From: Rickettsiaceae bacterium
Lineage (GTDB): Bacteria; Pseudomonadota; Alphaproteobacteria; Rickettsiales; Rickettsiaceae
DNA length: 9,993 nt
NCBI GenBank assembly: GCA_017995275.1
Contig: JAGOJE010000024.1
Coordinates: 1 to 9,993 of the forward strand
Direction of reading: 5' to 3'
A program made the translations under genes and the position numbers. How positions within the stretch are numbered: the first letter of the stretch is position 1; every line of letters starts with the position of its first letter. Below, piece after piece: positions 6,801 through 9,993 of this stretch. The notes beneath the pieces were generated by a model, which saw only the letters and a list, made by a program, of their open reading frames with translations, was not told the DNA's origin and made no database searches.

Positions 6801-8102
6801 ATGCGTTTATCACAATATTTTTTACCGCTTTTGAAGGAAAATCCAGTAGAGGCTAGCGTTGTATCTCACTCGCTCATGCTTAGGGCTGGAATGATCAGGC
6901 AGCAATGTTCTGGGATATATTCTTGGCTTCCGCTAGGTCTTAAGGTGCTCAATAATATACAGGATATTGTTAAATTTAATATGCGCGCTGTAGGTTGTAT
7001 AGAAATTTTGATGCCATGTATGCAGCCATCGGATTTGTGGAATGAATCCGGAAGATTTGATGATTATGGTAAGGAAATGCTAAAAATAACTGATAGGCAT
7101 GATAATCAACTTATTTTTGGCCCTACTAATGAGGAAATGGTAACAGATATTTTTAGGCAGAATATAAAGTCATATAAGGATCTGCCAAAAAATTTGTTTC
7201 ATGTGCAGTGGAAGTTTCGTGATGAGATTCGCCCTAGATTTGGCGTGATGCGTGGTAGAGAATTCCTAATGAAAGATGCTTATTCTTTTGATATAGATGA
7301 GGCGAGCGCTAGAAAATCTTACAATAATATGTATCTTGCATATATACAAACTTTTAGGGATCTTGGGGTAACTGCAATACCTGTGCAAGCTGTTAGTGGA
7401 GCGATTGGGGGGGATTTAAGCCATGAGTTTCATATAGTTGCAAATACTGGAGAAAGTGAGATTTTTTATGATAAAAAATTTGATATTCTAGCAGAAGATA
7501 CTGTTATAAATCTGGATATTCTACAATCTTTATATGCAGCTGCTGATGAAAAACACGATCCTAAAAATTGTCCAGTAGCGGAGGGAGAACTTGTTTCTAA
7601 AAGAGGAATAGAGGTTGGTCATATTTTTTATTTTGGTACGAAATATTCTGAAGCTATGAATGCTGTTGTTACAAATGAAAATGGAGCTCTAGTTCCTGTT
7701 GAAATGGGTTCTTATGGTATAGGTGTTTCAAGATTAGTTGCTGCTATAATAGAGGCGAATCATGATGAGAAGGGAATAATTTGGCCTGATTCTGTTGCGC
7801 CATTTAAGGCTTCAATCCTTTGCCTTGATGTGAGTGATGAGGATTGTAAAAGCATCGCTGAGGCTGTGTATCAAAGTTTTTGTATTTTAAATGTCGATGT
7901 GCTTTACGATGATACAGATCTGCGTGCTGGGCAAAAGTTTGCAAGTCATGATTTAATAGGTTCTCCATGGCAGATTATAGTCGGTCGCAGCAATGCTAAG
8001 AATGGTCTTGTGGAGCTTAAGCACAGAAGGACTGGCGAGGTGGAAATAATGGAACATAATGTTGCTGTCAAAAAAATATTAGGTAATATCAGTGTCGCAT
8101 AA
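6801..8102 (+). CDS. proS: Prolyl-tRNA synthetase, short form without the large editing insertion
   Basis: ProS charges tRNA-Pro with proline in the cytosol. It is a class II synthetase of 433 residues, against about 570 in E. coli. The difference is explained by the absence of the roughly 180-residue INS editing domain between motifs 2 and 3, as is usual in Alphaproteobacteria. Seen in order: motif 1 region AGMIRQQCSGIYSWLPLGLKVL (29-50), FGPTNEE (106-112), motif 2 QWKFRDEIRPRFGVMRGREF (136-155) with KDAYSFD (158-164), GGDLSHEF (203-210), motif 3 EMGSYGIGVSRLVAAI (301-316) and a C-terminal anticodon-binding domain from about 335 containing VLYDDTDLRAGQKF (367-380) and GSPWQIIVG (387-395). 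Lacking INS, it probably depends on a separate trans-editing protein or tolerates Ala mischarging; that is inference. The 3' end overlaps lolC by 11 bp. Confidence 0.97.
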   Translation: MRLSQYFLPLLKENPVEASVVSHSLMLRAGMIRQQCSGIYSWLPLGLKVLNNIQDIVKFNMRAVGCIEILMPCMQPSDLWNESGRFDDYGKEMLKITDRHDNQLIFGPTNEEMVTDIFRQNIKSYKDLPKNLFHVQWKFRDEIRPRFGVMRGREFLMKDAYSFDIDEASARKSYNNMYLAYIQTFRDLGVTAIPVQAVSGAIGGDLSHEFHIVANTGESEIFYDKKFDILAEDTVINLDILQSLYAAADEKHDPKNCPVAEGELVSKRGIEVGHIFYFGTKYSEAMNAVVTNENGALVPVEMGSYGIGVSRLVAAIIEANHDEKGIIWPDSVAPFKASILCLDVSDEDCKSIAEAVYQSFCILNVDVLYDDTDLRAGQKFASHDLIGSPWQIIVGRSNAKNGLVELKHRRTGEVEIMEHNVAVKKILGNISVA

Positions 8103-9330
8103 GTTAGTTACTAAGGTAGCATTTAAATATTTTTGGGCCAAGAAGAATGAAACTCTGGTTTCTTTTATCTCTGGCTTTTCTATGCTAGGCGTTACTATAG
8201 GAGTGGCGGCTCTTATAGTGGTTATAGCTGTTATGAAGGGGTTTCATATAGAGTTATCTCAAAATATTATAGGTCTTAATAGTGATATTTCTATAGTTTC
8301 GATTGAAAAATCTATAGAAGATTATGATGATGTTGTGGCAAAGGCAAGATCTATGAACTTTGTGAAATATGCTAATCCGGTAGTTAGGGGGCAGTCTTTG
8401 GCGTCTGGTCCTAGAACATCAGCTGGTGTTTTAGTAAAAGGATTAGCACTTAAGGATTTAGAGCATAAAAAGCAAATAGTTAGTAATATCGTTGCTGGTA
8501 GTCTTGATGATTTTGAGTTAAAGGGAAACATCGTTATAGGGTCTGAGCTTGCTGCGAATCTTGGTGTTTCTATTGGTGATCATGTTAGACTTATCTCGCC
8601 AAATATAATTTCTACTGCATTTGGCTCTATGCCACGTTCTAAGGATTTTAAGGTCTTAGCGATATTTTCCAGTGGAATGATGGAATTTGACTCCTCTGTA
8701 GTTATAACAAATTTGCATAGTGCTATTACTTTTCTTGGTATAGAGGGGCCAAATTTGATTGAGGTATATACAAGTTCTCCTGAGAATTCCATGGATTTTG
8801 TTCCATTAATAGCGAAAGAAATACCAGATCTTAGAATAGTAAATTGGCAGACTACTCATGCGCAGTTTCTTAAAGCTCTAGAGATAGAGCGGGTGACGAT
8901 GTTCATAATACTTAGTTTAATAATAGTTGTTGCTGCTTTTAATATAATCTCTAGCTTATTTATGCTTGTGAAAGACAAAACAAAAGATATCGCAATATTG
9001 AGAACTATGGGAGCATCAAGAAGAGATATAATGATGATTTTCATTCTAAATGGCGGAATTGTTGGAATTATTGGTACAACTCTTGGGGTTCTGCTTGGAG
9101 TGAGTTTTGCTACAAATATAGAATCTATAAAGCTATTTTTAGAAAGTTTGTTTGATGTTACGATATTCGATTCTGCTATTTATCTCCTTTCGCATTTGCC
9201 TTCTAAAGTTCTTGTATCGGATGTTTTATCTGTGAGTGCTATGTCGTTATTTATATGCATTGCTGCAACAATATATCCTGCATATAAAGCTGCGAAATTA
9301 GACCCCGTGGAGGCTATGAGATATGAGTGA
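8092..9330 (+). CDS. lolC: Lipoprotein-releasing ABC transporter permease, LolC/LolE (LolF-like) family
   Basis: This is the inner-membrane permease that, with LolD, extracts outer-membrane lipoproteins and hands them to the periplasmic carrier LolA. Its 412 residues are typical of the family (about 400-415). The layout is a cytoplasmic N-terminus with the usual AFKYFWAKK motif, TM1 at about 27-48 with GVTIGVAALIVVIAVMKGF, a periplasmic domain of some 220 residues, TM2 at 269-292, the LRTMGASRRDI coupling segment (303-313), TM3 at about 314-337, TM4 at about 377-396 and the classic terminal PVEAMRYE (405-412). The start is GTG at 8092: an in-frame TAG at 8080 excludes a much longer form, and the next Met (residue 31) would cut off TM1. 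A weak AGG at 8081 is the only ribosome-site candidate, so coupling to proS (11-bp overlap) is likely. Sequence alone does not decide between LolC, LolE and a homodimeric LolF. Confidence 0.93.
   Translation: MSHKLVTKVAFKYFWAKKNETLVSFISGFSMLGVTIGVAALIVVIAVMKGFHIELSQNIIGLNSDISIVSIEKSIEDYDDVVAKARSMNFVKYANPVVRGQSLASGPRTSAGVLVKGLALKDLEHKKQIVSNIVAGSLDDFELKGNIVIGSELAANLGVSIGDHVRLISPNIISTAFGSMPRSKDFKVLAIFSSGMMEFDSSVVITNLHSAITFLGIEGPNLIEVYTSSPENSMDFVPLIAKEIPDLRIVNWQTTHAQFLKALEIERVTMFIILSLIIVVAAFNIISSLFMLVKDKTKDIAILRTMGASRRDIMMIFILNGGIVGIIGTTLGVLLGVSFATNIESIKLFLESLFDVTIFDSAIYLLSHLPSKVLVSDVLSVSAMSLFICIAATIYPAYKAAKLDPVEAMRYE
9309..9313 (+). promoter_or_regulatory. Shine-Dalgarno for lolD inside the end of lolC
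   Basis: GGAGG lies 9 bases before the ATG at 9323, within the PVEAM codons of the permease. It supports the overlapping lolD start. Confidence 0.6.
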
Positions 9331-9993
9331 CAATATAATTGAACTTAAGAACATAAGTAAAAGTTATCTTCAAGGTGGCCAAACTATAGAGGTTATAAAG
9401 GGGGCCAGCCTTAATGTAAAAAAAGGTGAGCTTGTTGCAATAATTGGTAGTTCTGGTAGTGGTAAATCTACATTTTTGCATATAGCGGGCCTTCTGGATA
9501 GAAATTTTTCTGGGGATGTGATAATAGGCGGTAAAAGTACTAAAAAACTAAGCGAAAGCGCTAGAGATTCATTAAGGCTCAGTAAATTGGGGTTTGTATA
9601 TCAATATCACCATTTGCTGAAGGATTTTACCGCTATAGAAAATGTCATTATGCCAGCCTTGATAAGTGGCGTTAGTGAAACTGATGCTACAAAGCGCGCT
9701 GAGCAATTGCTTAGCTCTCTTGGCCTTGAAAATCGGCTACATAACTTCCCGGGGGAGCTATCTGGAGGCCAGCAGCAAAGGGTAGCAATAGCAAGAAGTA
9801 TGATGAATAATCCAAATATGATTCTAGCTGATGAACCAACTGGGAATTTGGACTCTGAATCTTCGCAGCTTGTTATAGGAATGTTTTTAGATCTGGCAAA
9901 AAAGAATAATCTGTCTGCTGTTATAGTGACTCACAATTCACACCTTGCTTCTAAAATGGATAGTATTTACAATATAGAAGACGGAATTCTTCT
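9323..9993 (+). CDS. lolD: Lipoprotein-releasing ABC transporter ATP-binding protein, 3' end missing
   Basis: LolD is the ATPase that drives lipoprotein release by the LolC/E permease at the cytoplasmic face of the inner membrane. The frame starts at ATG 9323, overlapping lolC by 8 bp, and runs open off the window end after 223 residues; the family is usually 220-235, so only a few residues are missing. Every ATPase element is visible: Walker A GSSGSGKST (42-50), Q-loop Q94 in VYQYHHLLKDFTAIEN (the YHHLL segment is characteristic of LolD, usually FQFHHLL), signature LSGGQQQR (146-153), Walker B MILADE (166-171), D-loop GNLD (174-177) and switch His204 in VTHN, where most relatives have VTHD. 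The adjacent permease confirms the role. No sign of damage. Confidence 0.96.
   Translation, partial: MSDNIIELKNISKSYLQGGQTIEVIKGASLNVKKGELVAIIGSSGSGKSTFLHIAGLLDRNFSGDVIIGGKSTKKLSESARDSLRLSKLGFVYQYHHLLKDFTAIENVIMPALISGVSETDATKRAEQLLSSLGLENRLHNFPGELSGGQQQRVAIARSMMNNPNMILADEPTGNLDSESSQLVIGMFLDLAKKNNLSAVIVTHNSHLASKMDSIYNIEDGIL

Noticed and set aside
9323..9993. Possible truncated or broken lolD
   Set aside because: The frame is intact through all ATPase motifs and is cut only by the window edge at about the expected protein length.

Overview
The window reads as an AT-rich alphaproteobacterial chromosome, most likely a Rickettsiales-type or similarly reduced, host-associated lineage. This rests on four observations: codon third positions are mostly A/T; the nuo genes run into birA and then proS-lolCD, a gene order I recall as typical of Alphaproteobacteria; the prolyl-tRNA synthetase is the short form lacking the large inserted editing domain; and there is a single FtsX-type Lol permease followed directly by lolD. 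TGG encodes tryptophan throughout and all frames are intact, so the standard code applies and I see no decay. A genus cannot be assigned from the sequence alone.

Layout: every gene is on the + strand and the whole window is one tightly packed array with no gap above 16 bp. Bases 1-4183 hold the three antiporter-like membrane subunits of respiratory complex I: nuoL (5' end missing), nuoM and nuoN. Bases 4180-5656 hold birA (biotin-protein ligase) and trmJ (tRNA 2'-O-methyltransferase). Bases 5673-6791 encode an unrecognised 372-residue polytopic membrane protein. Bases 6801-9993 hold proS, a lolC/E-type permease and lolD (3' end missing by a few residues). Four of the eight junctions are overlaps (4, 8, 11 and 8 bp), so translational coupling is likely. 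No promoter, terminator, RNA gene, mobile element or CRISPR is visible.

How the genes work together: nuoL, nuoM and nuoN form the proton-pumping arm of NADH:quinone oxidoreductase. The lol genes form the inner-membrane machine that releases lipoproteins toward the outer membrane. birA, trmJ and proS are housekeeping enzymes (biotin attachment, tRNA modification, prolyl-tRNA charging) that share the transcription unit but not a pathway.

Two things deserve attention. First, NuoL carries a clean in-frame 27-residue tandem duplication, placed where the long lateral helix that braces the complex I membrane arm should lie. Second, the 372-residue membrane protein has about 12 predicted membrane segments. 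By eye it resembles a haem-copper-oxidase subunit-I-like fold with the metal-ligand histidines lost. This second point is a hypothesis from memory of the family, not a database result.
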